A stretch of 64,000 nt of DNA, taken from assembly GCA_013398955.1 (NCBI GenBank), contig VWPU01002895.1, positions 41,655 to 105,654 of the forward strand, given 5' to 3'. The position numbers and the translations under genes are program-made. Shown in pieces: positions 51,153 through 63,589 of the stretch (positions within the stretch are counted from its first letter, which is position 1; every line of letters starts with the position of its first letter). Under the pieces are notes generated by a model. It worked only from the letters and a program-made list of their open reading frames with translations. It was not told where the DNA came from and made no database searches. The stretch comes from Callaeas wilsoni. Its lineage: Eukaryota; Chordata; Aves; Passeriformes; Callaeidae.

Positions 51153-52364
51153 GAGAGAAGAAAAAACTGGATTTTATTTTTCCCAAATATATTCAATAAG
51201 CATACACCAAATGCATAAATGATAGTTTCCTGAATATTTTTTGTGGTCATGCTACACACTGATTCCAGGACTGCTGAAAAGACCACATACTACCAGGTAT
51301 ACATGAGTAGCCTCCTTTTACACTAAAAATAATATATGGACAATGCAGTAACAAGAATACTGCAGTTTGTGATAAAAGAAGAAATTCAGCAGTGAGATGC
51401 CAATGGTTTGTCATTTGACCTTCACACTACAGTTACTTTATTTTTCATGAATCAGTTGCTGTTTATGTCATAATGGCTGGCTAAAAGCTGTTTAAGTGGG
51501 AGAGAAAAGCCGACCATTAAAATAGCATTTTGAGGAATAGACTGGGAGAGCGGCTGATGACCTGTGTCAGAATCTGCTGTGTGGAAGGAATCTTTCATGA
51601 CAAAAGAAGTGTGGATATTTACTGAATATTAATTTGTTCTGTGCCTAACCAGCTAAGCAAAACTAGCTGGGACTTTTTATAGCTCCTTTGATTGAAAAAA
51701 TTAAAGATTAATTATGTCTCTTCCTGCAATGTCCCTCAATCTATTTGCCACATGATCTATTCACCTTATAAATATAGGGTCCAATATTTCAGTATTTTCA
51801 TATTATAGGAAGGATAAAGTCTAGGATGCTGAGATTGTTTATGCTGAGATTTGGACTTACACAACAGTTTTTCAGTCCTTCTCTCATTTAGGATCTGTCA
51901 CTCAAGCAGGGAATTGACAAAATTGTTTCTAATCTTACAGTCCGGTCTTCCAAATTACATGGTGTTTGTGAGTTGGCAGGTGACTGTTCCCTAGACATAG
52001 GCTTATCCCATGCCTGCATCTGTTTTCCATACGATTAATGAGCTGAGTCTTTTAACACATAAGTAGCTCTTTCCAAGTGCTTAACATTACTGCAGAGATG
52101 TCCAAGAAAAATCACATCTGCCTTGAACTGGTGAAAAGCACACTGTACCAGTTCAAGTGGGAACCTCATTTTTTTTTCTCACCAGAGCTGAAAAATCTTT
52201 CACATGTAAACAGACTCAGAGACCCAACAGAATGAATCTTCACAACAAAATTTTGTAAAAGTCAGTCTTCAAGAACAGAAATATTCACTCTCAAATTTAA
52301 TGTTAACTTTACAGTGGCTTTAAATCCTTTGAAGAGCCCACTAGTTAAGAAATACAAGTCAGCC

Positions 52365-52665
52365 TGACCTAACCGAGACAACGCATCTTAATTAAACAAA
52401 GATATGAATTATTTGTAAAAACATGCTACTGCATAGGGGCTACTTTCTACTGCCTCTTCTTTATCTGACCGCCTGGAGCCTCCAGAACTAACCCACATGC
52501 CACTCCTTTTTATTGCAATGTACTATAGTCCTGCTTATCTGACAGGGCATGGTGAAGAACAGACTGTACATCCTAGAGGTATATAAACCCTGCAACTCTT
52601 CAACGGCTATAGTAATAAACTGCTCCTGCTCTGACCTCAACTAAATTGAATTCCCATTATTTCAG
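52365..52665 (+). mobile_element. Possible compact retroviral LTR
   Basis: A TATATAAA box (52580-52587) is followed 26 bp later by AATAAA (52614-52619), and then by a short CT-containing stretch ending TTATTTCA (about 52664). This tight TATA-to-polyadenylation spacing leaves an R region of only some tens of bases, as in alpharetrovirus- and ERVK-like LTRs and unlike ordinary cellular promoters. GC content rises from about 52430. A TG start at 52365 is a guess, no target duplication was found, and no retroviral genes are adjacent. It would be a solo LTR of about 0.3 kb. Chance coincidence of two AT-rich motifs in AT-rich DNA is the main alternative. Confidence 0.48.
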
Positions 52666-55600
52666 TGTCTGTAGGATGATAGAAAATTCTCTCTTTGAAA
52701 CTTAAAATCAATCTATATTTTATAAATGGCAGGTTTTACCGTTTTCCTCAGGCAAATCTCCTGAAAAAAGTTTAATGAACATTTAGCCTGAAGACGGTGA
52801 ACCTTAAGACTCCAGTAAGTTTCTTAAATGATGCTAGTTTTGTAAAAATAAATTAATGGCTGTGTAAGTATCTGAATGAAAGAGGTAAAATATCAATTTA
52901 TCTGTCTTCAGTTCCCAAAGAGTTATGCCATGATTCAAAACAATTCCAGTTTAAGAAAATTCAAGTTTTTGTCAGGAAATATGGATACTGCTTTACTTGT
53001 CTCTTACAGGCATTGTGTGAGAAAAACTGTGACACTTCAATTATGTATTATTTTACTTTTTGTGCTCAGTTTTCTATAAGTAGTCATTTATTTAAAAGAA
53101 AAGGAAGACACTTTCCACTGTCACAGTCTCATTAATCTTCCCTGTTTACTGACAGTTACATTTTGGACAGTTAAGGATAGTTAAAGGTTGCAGTTCTGCT
53201 GTTTTCATTTCCTCTAACTTTTCTATATTTAGTAAGAGAGAGAAGGAGGCTATATCTATCCCAGTATTTGTGAAACACTCATACAGCCTGATGGGAATTA
53301 CATACATCCAGAAAAGCATTTGTGGCACAGTAATAACTCGGATTGTCTTCTAACATGCAGCGTGCTTCCTTCGTGAGTGAATCCTTCAGCCAAAGTTGTC
53401 AGTCAGGATATTTCAACCCCTGTGGGAAAACCTGATTTCCCACCACTAATGCAGTACTACCCGGCAACTCTAAAAATTTCCATTCACTAAACAGTAGCAA
53501 AGATCCATTATTTTCCTCTTTGTTCTCATTATAAAAATGTAGCTTACATATGGTGTGGGAGGGAAATGCTACAGAGTGCACTTAGAGGACATATATTGCT
53601 GAATTAGAATTGCCACTAAAAGTACATTTTAAAAGTCACTGAAAACAGACTAAACCTCTATCAACTAGTGCATTAGATACTGATCTGGTCTGATTCAGAC
53701 ACAAATGTAATAGTCACAAGTACAGATAAGATATTCTTGGTGTATTTTTATTTTTTTCTTTGTAATCACAGCTATCAATGTATTTATTCGGATCATCTGT
53801 AGTAGCACCAGAATCCAGCCTCTACCTTTGACCATCAAGGTTTTTCAAGTGTTACAAGATGTAGATTCCTAAAGTTAATTTTGCCAGCTTCATCTTCCTG
53901 TGTGGACTGCCATTCGGTACAAACAACCAAGCAACATGACTTTCATTCAATCAGAGATTGTTCCCTCTCCTGTTCTTGCTACACATAAGTAGCATAAATT
54001 CATACCTGAAAAGACCAGCACATGAACTCTTATTTTTTTTATGCTAAATTTTAGGTATGATTTTTAAAAATTTATTTGTATGTAAAATAAACTCATAATA
54101 CTTTCTAGGATGCATCATAGGATTTCTGTTTCTGTGGATGAGAAATTCACAGGGTATCTCTCTGGAGTGCAAAGTAGAATAATGAAACTGCACCACTAAA
54201 AATGTAAAGTCCTTTAAATACACATGCATACAAACTGTATTTCTAGACACAGTGTTCTGAAGATTTTTAAAGACAAAACAAAGTTTTCCTTGGCTAAAGG
54301 GTTGTCCTTGAATAGGAAAGAGATGTGGTTTTGCTTTTGAAATTGACCTGCTGTACTAGAAAAATAAGTTGTAATCAGAATAAAGAATTGGTTGACTTGA
54401 GTCAGAGATTACAGATAGAAAATTTCTCTTTGCATAATTTTATTTCATGTATTGCTCTTTAATTTTTTAAAGGATCTCTTAGCTATGCTTAGAGTGATGG
54501 AAGTCTATACTTCATATGAGCAAATACCTAAACTATCTGCTTTTCTCTCTTCTTCTCCGGAAGTTTCTGAGGAATGACAGGTATTTATAAAGTCTCTGCG
54601 TGAAGGCCAAACAGTTCTTGGTCCCTTAAAGATCATTCTTCCCCTGCTTGGTGTATTGCTCCTGGTTATTCTGAACGCTGAATTCAGGCAACAGAAAAGG
54701 TCACCCTGCCCTATCGAGTGCTGCTTGAAGTGATGCCTTACTTATATCCACTCACCCTTTAAATCAACTGAGGAGTCAGAAACTATCGCTAGTGATGGGA
54801 CCTCTGCTATTCTGAAAGACAAGATTCATATGTTCATATGTTCAGAAAGGAATGTCTGTCTTGTCACGAGTGTGTATATATATATGTGTGTGTGTGTTTG
54901 TGTGTTCTATACACATGCTCTCTACGTGTGTGCCTACTGTGAACGTATCTTGGGCCATGCTGCTGATGGAACCAGGAGACATTGATATGTCTCACCTTTA
55001 TATGCTCTTAAAATATGGCCATTTGTAGTGTTCTTTCAAGTTCTTTGAAAGATTTGCATGGGCATGGAGATAATAAAGGCCAGTTCAGTAGACCAAATAC
55101 AGTTCATCTTCACATTTTCATAACTGGCTTCTCTGATACAGTGTCAAAATGTACATAGCTCTTACCTACAAGAAATTCTGCGGAAGACAAAACCAGTGCT
55201 TAGGTGTGGAATTTCAATGGTAATTACTGCTAAATGGGTCACCACTGTTCCAGCTCCTTCCAGGCAGCAAAACTCAAAATAAGGAACATTAATTCTCCAC
55301 TGTCTTTAAGGAGTTTCAGGAAGAATATGATCTATCTTGTATTAAGCCTTTCAGGCAAAAAAAAAAAGGAAACAAAAAGAAAAGAGGTTTCACCTTACTC
55401 AATCTTTTAGCAGGAACAGACAGATATTTGAGCACAACTTTGTGAATTTGTCACTACATGTGTATTTCAACTAGATAAGCTGCATCTGGAAATCTGGAAG
55501 ACACAACAATACGTAGCTGATGAACATCAGTCTTTGTATGTGCCGATTCCCTGACAGTTTATGCAACCTCTGATTCTGAGCCTGGCCTATTCTCTTCATA

Positions 55601-58002
55601 ATTACTTGTAGGCAAACTAGAAGGAGTGAATGGGAATTCACACAGATCAGATGTCCCTCTTTTCTGCAATTCCCAACTGAATCAGAAGACTTCTGCTTGG
55701 GAAAGGCTTGTAGAGGAACACTGCACCCTTTTGCTGAATTCAGTCTTGATCTCTGTGTGTGACTTCTCTTCAGCTGTCTGTGTCAATCGTCATCTGTGTG
55801 CCATATGATGCTTTGATACATCCCTAAATTTTGAGCCAGATACCTTTCTTTTGCTAAGGGAAGATCTACTTACCTTGTTCATGAATTGCTCAACTTTCTC
55901 TTTCAAATTTGGACCATGAACCCAAATCTTTCAATAGTTAGATATTGTACAAACTTTAGTTCAATTAAAACTAGATGTACAGCAAAAATATTCCTTATCC
56001 TCATCAAGCAGTTTATTTTTGAAATGTTCTCATCTTTTTGTTCTAAATTCTATTAAAGGTGAGCACATCATGCAACTTCAGCAAGTTGAGTTAAGGTTAC
56101 TCAAATTACTGAAGGAGCTCTTTTGAGGTAAGAATTTTCTTTGTGTCTTCATTTAAAATATTACTTAACACAGCCCCCCTGCAACACAGAAACAGCAAAA
56201 TCCAGCAGCTAGTTCTTGCCCAAAAGGTTCTGCTCACCTCAGTAAGGGTGAATTTCATCCCAAACCCTGTAATGCACAAGATTGCAACAAGTCAGACACC
56301 AGTTCTTCCTTTTTTTTAATGGTACAAAATAAATTAAAATTTAAATCACAGGGTGCAGTTTTTCGTGCATCAGTAATATTTTTCTAATAGCTAGATTTGT
56401 AGATAAATATATGCAATATTGATACCCTTTCTGTGAGTAGGAACAACACTGATCATTTCACAAAAGCAGTTAATTAATTATCTCTATGTCCTTGAGTTTC
56501 AATTTTATTTATGGAAATTAACATAATTGTAAATAATAAACAAAACTTTTTTCTACTTTTGTTTCTTTTGTCTCACTGTCTGCCTGCCAATTTCAACTTT
56601 TGTTTAACATCTACAGTTATTGTATTACTTTGGTGAGAGAATCACTGATGGCTGATGGAAACCTCCTCATGCAAAAGAAATTGAATCAGTTAACTCAAAT
56701 AAATTTTCATAGGAGAGTTTCTTACAATAATTGTCAAAGTAATTTCAGTTGAACCTGGCAGCTATGAACAACATGCTCTAAAATTACTCTCAAAATTCTT
56801 TTGCAAATAATCATCATTCACATATGTTGACCTATTTACAGATATTTAGAGATAAAATTTCAGTTTACGTTACATTAAAAGTGAAATCACATTTCTCCTA
56901 GGTGACTAGCAATCTCTTAGATTAAATCACTTTTGTTCAGGTAATAAAGAGGATTTGTCTCCCCATGTAAAACACAAAGTTGGTTTTAGTTTCAGAGATT
57001 CAAATATTTTCATTTTCTGACGAAAACTGGATTTAAAATTGCACCTTAATTATTGTTGTAATACACTTTGAAAATAGAAGGTTTGCTAGTATTTGCACTT
57101 GTTGCAGTTTCAGAAATTTTTGTTCCAAAAAGCTGCGTGATAAAATATGAGTAATTTCTGAACAGATGCATTTTCGGTTACATAGCAATAGCTGGAAATC
57201 TGAGGCAGAGTAGGGCAGTGATGTATTACTGTTTTCCCTCTATCAGCCTTAGTATCACCATCTGGCTTTCGATTATGGAACTGCAACAAAGTCTATTTTT
57301 TCTTTATCACCATCTGGTACCACAGTCAAGTGACAGAGTCACAGAACAAATTTAACCAAAGGTTTTAAGATTTTCAACCATTCAACTTTTAAGGTAAACA
57401 GAATCTGAAATGCTGCATATGAAGTACCAAAATAAGCAATCTAAGGATACAGGCACTGGAACTTTTCTTAACCTCCAGGGAGAAGAGACTGAAAAATAGC
57501 CTGGTTTTGGCCTGGCTCAACCAACAACAACCTAGATGATTTCTGGGAGCGCACAGAGTTTGAATGTGGCCAGCCTTGCTTGGAGACAGTGAGATTTTGA
57601 TAGTAGGAGTGTGGAAAAGGCATTTACTTACCATCTAATCCACAGAACAACCCTCAGGACTATTTAATACAAATCAACAAGAGTCTTGCTCCTCGGAAAA
57701 GTGATGCTATTGTTCATACCCATCCAAAATGAGGAGGACTGACACCAGTTTGTGCTTTTTTTTAACCAAGTGACCGGAGTCTTGCAGTTGCTAGCATGGG
57801 ATTATTATGTAATGCATGGATGGTTTTGGAGCATTTGTATCTGTGTGTGAAGAATCTTGATGACGGCAGAAATGGCTCTCTGTTAGAGAAACTGTTTTGA
57901 ACGCATGACAATTTTGTTAAAATTAATATCTTCAATACTACTCAGTGAATTCAGCCAAAAAATGGATGCTTAGTTGAATATAAATTATTTTAGGTATAAC
58001 TC
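52666..58002. other. AT-rich non-coding stretch
   Basis: No gene recognised. It contains a TA/TG microsatellite at 54871-54905. Short frames (for example 57389-57634 minus) are unremarkable. Confidence 0.55.
54871..54905. repeat. (TG)n/(TA)n microsatellite
   Basis: TGTG, then alternating TA, then TG units, with one TTTG interruption. Compound purine-pyrimidine alternating repeat, likely length-polymorphic. Confidence 0.95.
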
Positions 58003-58589
58003 TGTCACGGTTTGGCTGAGATAGAGTTAATTTTCTTCACAGTAGCTGCTATGACGTTATGTTTGTATTTGTGAACAATGTTGATATCACAGGGATGATT
58101 TTTTTACTGCTGAGCTGGGCTTACAAAGAGCCAAGGCCTTTGCTGCTCCTCACCAACCCCACCAGCGAGGAGCCTGGGGGTGCACAAGGAGTGGGGAGGG
58201 GACACAGCTGGGACAGCTGGCCCCAGCTGACCCAAGGGGTATCCCACAGCATATGGCATCATGCTCAGCATATGAAGATAGGGGAAGAAGGAGGAAGTGC
58301 TGGATGTTCATGGTGAAGATATTTGTCTTCCCAAGTCAACAATACCTGTGATGGAGCCTGGCTTTCCTGGTGGTGGGTGAACACCTACCTGAGGATGGGA
58401 AGCAATGACTGAATGCTTTGTTTTGGCTTGCTTGTGCACACAGCTTTTGCTTTACCTATCAAACCATCCTTATCTCTACCCACGATTTTTCTCAATTCTA
58501 CTCTTAAAATTCTCTCCCCAAATTGACTCTGGGGAAGTGAGTAAGTGGCTGTGTGGTACTCAGTTGCTGGCTTGGGTTAAATCACAGCA
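58003..58589 (+). mobile_element. Solo LTR of a bird endogenous retrovirus, about 587 bp
   Basis: Begins TGTCACGGTTTGGCTGAGAT and ends TTAAATCACAGCA, and I recognise the whole as a widespread bird LTR. Landmarks in order: 'gagatagagttaattttctt', 'gatatcacagggatg', 'aggagcctgggggtgcaca', 'gggacacagctgggacagct', 'ctggctttcctggtggtgg', 'gcacacagcttttgctttac' and 'ggctgtgtggtactcagttg'. The place where the family has its TATA element (about 58268-58276) carries substitutions, and the polyadenylation region near 58458 is also altered, so the promoter is probably dead. No internal retroviral sequence flanks it, so this is a solo LTR. Flanks AACTC and CACTG are only partly alike, so the target duplication has decayed or the ends are off by a base. 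The frames at 58059-58316 and 58405-58806 are non-genic parts of this LTR and its flank. Confidence 0.92.
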
Positions 58590-60120
58590 CACTGAAAATA
58601 AGTTGTTTATTCATTACAGCATCTGCAAATTCTTGCCACAAGCCCTTTTTTCTACGATACTGGAAACAGACCCAGTTGTTTATCAACTACCATCACGCTT
58701 AGGACTTTCATGCGGGTACAAGGTATGTTCTGTTAGCATTTGCTCAGAACATGTTTTCTTGCATGTACCTCATGTTCTTCAAATTGTATACATGTATTTC
58801 AACTAAAAGTACTGATAGGATAACTGAAAACTAGGTCATTATTTAAAAAGAAGTTAACATAAGATGTTAAATGAATGCTGGAAGTAATGATATATACAAT
58901 TGGCCTTAAGTTGGCCACTTAAATTGCCTTCTCTTCAAGAAATGACAAACGATGTCACAATTTTTTCCCCTAATCTTTCAACAAAACTATTGCTCTTCCT
59001 GCTTTACGTGTATGACAAGTACTAGAACTTTGGTCAAATTAGCCCTAAATAACATTTTATGGTTTAGAGCAGCTTTTGAACAGCAACAATAGCTACATCC
59101 TGTTCTTTAGTAGAGTATGAATGTTCTGTATTTGAGAGAAATTGCTGAAAGAAAATGTTAATTTTGAAAATTCAGGTTGGCTTCACCTGTGAGATACTCC
59201 TATTTTACACTGGTAAATTACATCCTCTTAATGCTATTGACATCATACTTTTCATAGAAATTGGAGCAAAGTAACAGTGAATAAGATCCAGAAAAACGAT
59301 TTAAGAAAATGATAAGCTAGTTTTCTTTCAGCTAGATTTCATATGATTGTGATTTAAGAACCGTTCAGTGCTTTTCTCGAAGTCTCTCTACCTCCAACAT
59401 TAATGCAATCCTCAAATAAAATGGAAATACCTAATGCCCCTCTATGTCCATCTTCTATAATCTAGAGCAGGTGGATAGGAATGCATCATATCATTACTTT
59501 TGTGAGAGTTTATGTTTACTACAGCCCTGCTTCTGAACAAAAAAAAAGGTGGGTAATTAAGCACAAAAGACAATGCATCCTTTCTGCGTAGTCAGAGACG
59601 CACCTAATTCTGGCCTTTTCAACTTTTAAGAGAGGAAAAAAAATGCTTATCTTCCATCTTTTGGGAACTGAATGTGTAGCAATTGTGCATTGCAGTTACA
59701 GTGCTATCTTTCTACTGGTATTTTAGAGAGATTGTTTCTCATCCAGAATTATTTGGTGTCCTCTAAAAATTAAATTTCTGATTTGTAGTTTCTAAAGACA
59801 TGATTAATATCTGGTGAATACTTTTTAAAACAATGGAGACAGTTTATAGATTAGAAGTAAAAGTTAGTGAAATATTCACTTTTGTGATGAAAAAAGAACA
59901 GATTATTTATTGGGTTTGAACTTATTAACAGTAAGTAGTGATATATAGATATATATTTTATGAACTCTCCTTCTCCAGTGAGTGGTGCTTGGGGCAAGTG
60001 GGTGGTCTACTGCAGTGAAAACGTGTATGGCTAGGAAGAACTCAGAGATTCCCCCTAGGGAGCTACTGCAGCTACAAAAGCCATGCAGAACTGCAGGATA
60101 GTACCGTTTTGGTGAACATC
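58590..60120. other. AT-rich non-coding stretch
   Basis: Nothing recognisable. A short TA-rich run lies at 59940-59960. Confidence 0.55.
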
Positions 60121-60165
60121 ATGATTTGAACTCACAGGTATTTGATTGTGATGATTCTCCCACAG

Positions 60166-60483
60166 CACATCTCATGCCACTAAATTCTAAATTGCATCTA
60201 TTTTGGCACAAAAATGCGGGTCTTGTTCATGCAGCAATTGTACAGGTCCTTTTCTCGTTTAGCAAACGAAGAATGTCACCTTTGGCACGGATGGCAACAG
60301 TCCCACCTCTGCCACCTGCCAGGCAACACACCTTGCCCACAGTTAGAAGAGCTACACAGCACATGGTGCCCACCCTTCGATTCTGGAGATTTAGCTGCCG
60401 TTTGCAGGTTTCACCCTACATGCACAGACACTGCAAGCACAGTCTTTAAGGGAATGAAGCAGGGTCTCTTTATAATCCACTGA
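60166..60483 (+). other. Unrecognised open, GC-richer block
   Basis: Two plus-strand frames overlap here: 60126-60449 (107 codons) and 60214-60483 (89 codons). The second is cysteine- and histidine-bearing (…ECHLWHGWQQSHLCHLPGN…), with further cysteines near residues 41, 53, 65 and 71. A CTCCCACAG acceptor-like motif ends at 60165. CpG dinucleotides are retained, which is unusual for this AT-rich region. I do not recognise a domain. It could be an exon of an unannotated gene, a dead pseudogene, or an old repeat. The two frames being open together argues for composition rather than coding. Confidence 0.22.
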
Positions 60484-62674
60484 CGACATTTAATTCAGCA
60501 GAACATTTGTTAATTCCATTCGAACCACTTCTCAAACAGTCAAATGCAGGATATGTGTTTGTAAAAGCAGGTCAACTAAGAAGACATGAGATCTTGAATG
60601 AAAATAGTGGCAGTGAAAGAAGTAGGTCATGGAAAAAATCTTTGATTTCCAGTTTATTTTTTGAGTTTTCTTTCAGGGTTAGGAATAATTTTATATTATA
60701 AAAGGATTGTTAACTTTTCAAAATATAATTTTTTCACAAGAAATTGTAAATTAGTATGTGAGCAGCATTTTTAAAATAAATATATTTTGAAAATGCTTGA
60801 AATTTGAAGTTTTGAGTTCATTTGTCATTGAAAGCACTTTTTGGAAACTTTAAACCATATACTGATATGCATATGTGGATGTTAAACAATTTTTTTTCTT
60901 ATTTTCAATTTTCTTTAATGTATTTACTTCTCTTTGTAGATAGAGATACATATGATGATAAGGTCCAAACCATGATTCAACCTATGATTTCATCTTAGCT
61001 AAATGCCAAATAATATGATAAATACTGAGGCAAAACCACCCATGAAAACATCATTGTGAGCCCAGCTCTTCAGAGATTGATAAGGCTAAGCATTGCTATA
61101 AATCTGAAAAAAACTTATTGTAGATACCAAACCCAATAGGAACAGCACTGTTTGAATTCCTGCTACAGAAACATCTGAGTGCCAGTGCAGTGACTGAAGG
61201 AAATCTTTACAAGACAACTAAAAATAGCTGAAGCATTTTGGTACATTTAATATTTCATGTTAAATTATCAGTGATTCAAAGATTATTTAATTTCATTTGA
61301 AGAGGCACTGTAGTCTTTACTACAATACAGTTGAAGGTAAATACATAATCATTCTTGTTTCTATAGGAACTACTTTTTCAGATTTAATTACAAAGAAAGT
61401 ATGGTTGTGATCTTCTTTTTCCTGGCTTTTCCAGACCTTATGGCACAATAGAAGTACAACATCCTTTCAAAGTCCCTTTCCAATTAAGAGCTAATGGGTG
61501 CTTTTGAAAATGCTTTTAGACTGCGTTATGCACATACCTCCCAAGAGTAAAACACAAGTCTCATCAGCTTCGATTTTTATATGGAGACCTGATTGAATGG
61601 CCAGCAGTTCGAAAGAAAAATATCAAATATTTGATTTCTTGTTCTGCAATGTTGTTTCATCTCTTCTGAGAGCCAAATACCTCCAACTGAAAGAAAATAG
61701 CAAGCTTCTCGAGGTGCAGTAAGGTTGGGCATCTTACTGCAAAAGTACATTTTGTGATTCACAAAATATGCATAACACATTGAACTGGTCATCAGAACTG
61801 AGATTTGACTGACGAGACACGGGAGTGTTGTTAAAGCTTTCTATTGCTCCATTCTTTAATGAAGTTCCCTTTGGTGAACACTTCTGCTTAAGTTTCAGTG
61901 TCTAATTTTTTCCAGATTTCACCTGTAGCATCTCCTTTCTTCAAGAACAACTCCTAGGGCCCCAGCGACAACCTAAGTATTTTCCTGTTTCTGTTTTTAG
62001 GCTGTAGTAATTCAGTCTTTATGTACAGCTATCCTGCTTTGTCTTCCAGAGTAACACTCTAAAGGTGGCAGTACTCAGAAGAGACTTTCATTTGTTGTTG
62101 TCAGTACAGTTCTTGGAGTAGATGTACTACTTTATCTTGCTGTTTATATATCTTAAGAAAAATTACACTGAACTGGCAAATTTTAGAAACTTCTATATGC
62201 AATATAAAATTTCTACTGGGTTTGAAAACATCAGTGCATTCTCCTCAGAAGAGCTGTGTTATGAGCACTCCACAGAAATCACAGCAATGTTTTCTGGATT
62301 TTTTTAAACTAACTACCATTCAACAGCCAGGACTCAGTATTAATTAACGTCTTTAGGTACTCAATTTGAGACTAGTTCAAGGAACATTGTTTTATGCTGT
62401 CAGTGCTTCATAAAAATGTCAGTGCTTTTTTAAAAATATAAAAATTTTTAATTCAAAAAAACTCATGGAGTGAATTGCTTTTGAATCCAGATAACGGGGT
62501 GTTTATTTTATGAAAAATAAAACCAGGTACCATTTTACTGTGTTCTCCCAGCTTTGCAGGAACTCTCAATCATTTCACTATGGATTATTCCTTCCTGTGG
62601 TTTCTCCCTATAATGTAGTATAAAACATAGTTCTCCTGTGTGGATGTTTAGCAAGATTCTGAATTAACAGTGCT
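60484..62674. other. AT-rich non-coding stretch
   Basis: No gene or repeat recognised. Minus-strand frame 61577-61792 and plus-strand frame 62122-62307 show no family resemblance. Confidence 0.55.
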
Positions 62675-62803
62675 TCATTTTATTGATGAGTGCATTACGT
62701 GTGTTATTGCATGATCAGATGGTGGACCAGCATCAAGACACTCCTCTTTAACTTTGTGTTTATCTGTGGCTAAAGGTAACAAGCTGGCCTTTGGTTTGTC
62801 TCC
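62675..62803 (-). other. Possible terminal coding exon (hypothetical)
   Basis: Read on the minus strand, a pyrimidine-rich tract (TTTCTGTTTCCTCTTGGCTTC, about 62833-62853) precedes an acceptor AAACAG|GGAGAC at 62804/62803. The reading frame then continues for 42 codons to a TGA at 62675-62677. The peptide is hydrophilic and protein-like (starting GDKPKASLLPLATDKHKVK and ending MHSSIK). I do not recognise the protein. Neither an upstream exon nor a clear polyadenylation signal can be fixed, though AATAAA-like motifs occur downstream on the minus strand near 62510. The CpG island 0.8 kb away is on the correct side to be a promoter for a minus-strand gene, but this is inference only. Confidence 0.28.
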
Positions 62804-62889
62804 CTGTTTGGGTGGCTTATAGCACAGAAGAAGCCAAGAGGAAACAGAAAGCCTTGGTAAGACTGAAATAAAGCTGACTTTAGTCAACT

Positions 62890-63402
62890 GAAGCTGACTA
62901 AAGAAGCTAAATGGAAAAGCTTATGCTGTAAAGACAACAATTTTCTTACCTCTGAAGTATGGCTAGCTACCAGGGCTAGTGCTTGGGATGCTGCTCGGAA
63001 AAAAATGAACCAAAAAACCCCAAACACATAACCTTGGACATTGGTTGTAAAACAATAAAGGACTGTGTTTCATTTGTGTTAGTTTCCTTTATTCTAAGTC
63101 TTCCACTTCCAACATCGCCTGGGTTATGTATGTTTCCATTTACCTCCCACCCTGTTACGTTAGCAAAAAGCTATGCTAACTGCTTGTACATTTGTGAAAG
63201 AGAAGGGAAAATGCAAAATACTGCGCAACTCACAATTACTATTTGATTCTTTGTAACTTTCATGTCACTGCTCCTACTGGTAAGTGAAATTCCTTAAATA
63301 TATCAATTTTTCATCCGTTTTAGAAAATGCAGGTTTCTGAGGATTGCAGCCATCTGACAGCTTTCTACGGACAGGGATATGACAAGGATAGGATTTGCTG
63401 AC

Positions 63403-63405
<3 letters not shown>
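62890..63405. other. Non-coding stretch
   Basis: Unique sequence without recognised features. The 87-codon plus-strand frame at 62983-63246 has no known domain. Confidence 0.5.

Positions 63406-63441
<36 letters not shown>
63406..63441. repeat. Uninterrupted run of 36 A
   Basis: Thirty-six consecutive A, about 150 bp left of the CpG island. It may be an exclusion tract for nucleosomes near a promoter, the tail of a retrocopied RNA, or slippage. No polyadenylation signal or pseudogene body is evident to its left. The minus-strand frame at 63274-63468 reads this tract as polyphenylalanine and is an artefact. Confidence 0.95.
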
Positions 63442-63443
<2 letters not shown>

Positions 63444-63589
63444 AGTAACAGATCACTCTTAGAATCATCTTAGGGACCTCGTCTTGCTGCTCCCGAATTG
63501 CTCAAAGTAAACCTGACACGCCACGTCCTCCATTAAAAAATGTGTTAAATCCAACTATTTCAAGGAGTACAAAGAAGGCAGAGTGAGGT

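Larger units (their letters stand above)
47073..52364. other. Non-coding stretch with A tracts
   Basis: A tracts of 18 (47172-47189), 16 (47812-47827) and 16 (51137-51152) occur. A 13-bp tandem AATCAGCTTTGC(A) pair lies near 47647-47672. A somewhat GC-richer block at 48230-48960 has no recognisable family, and its 88-codon minus-strand frame (48683-48949) has no known motif. No gene is supported. Confidence 0.55.

Noticed and set aside
58405..58806. Plus-strand frame of 133 codons
   Set aside because: Its first half lies in the LTR at 58003-58589 and the remainder in flanking AT-rich DNA. It is not a gene.
63274..63468. Minus-strand frame containing polyphenylalanine
   Set aside because: It is the translation of the A36 tract on the opposite strand.
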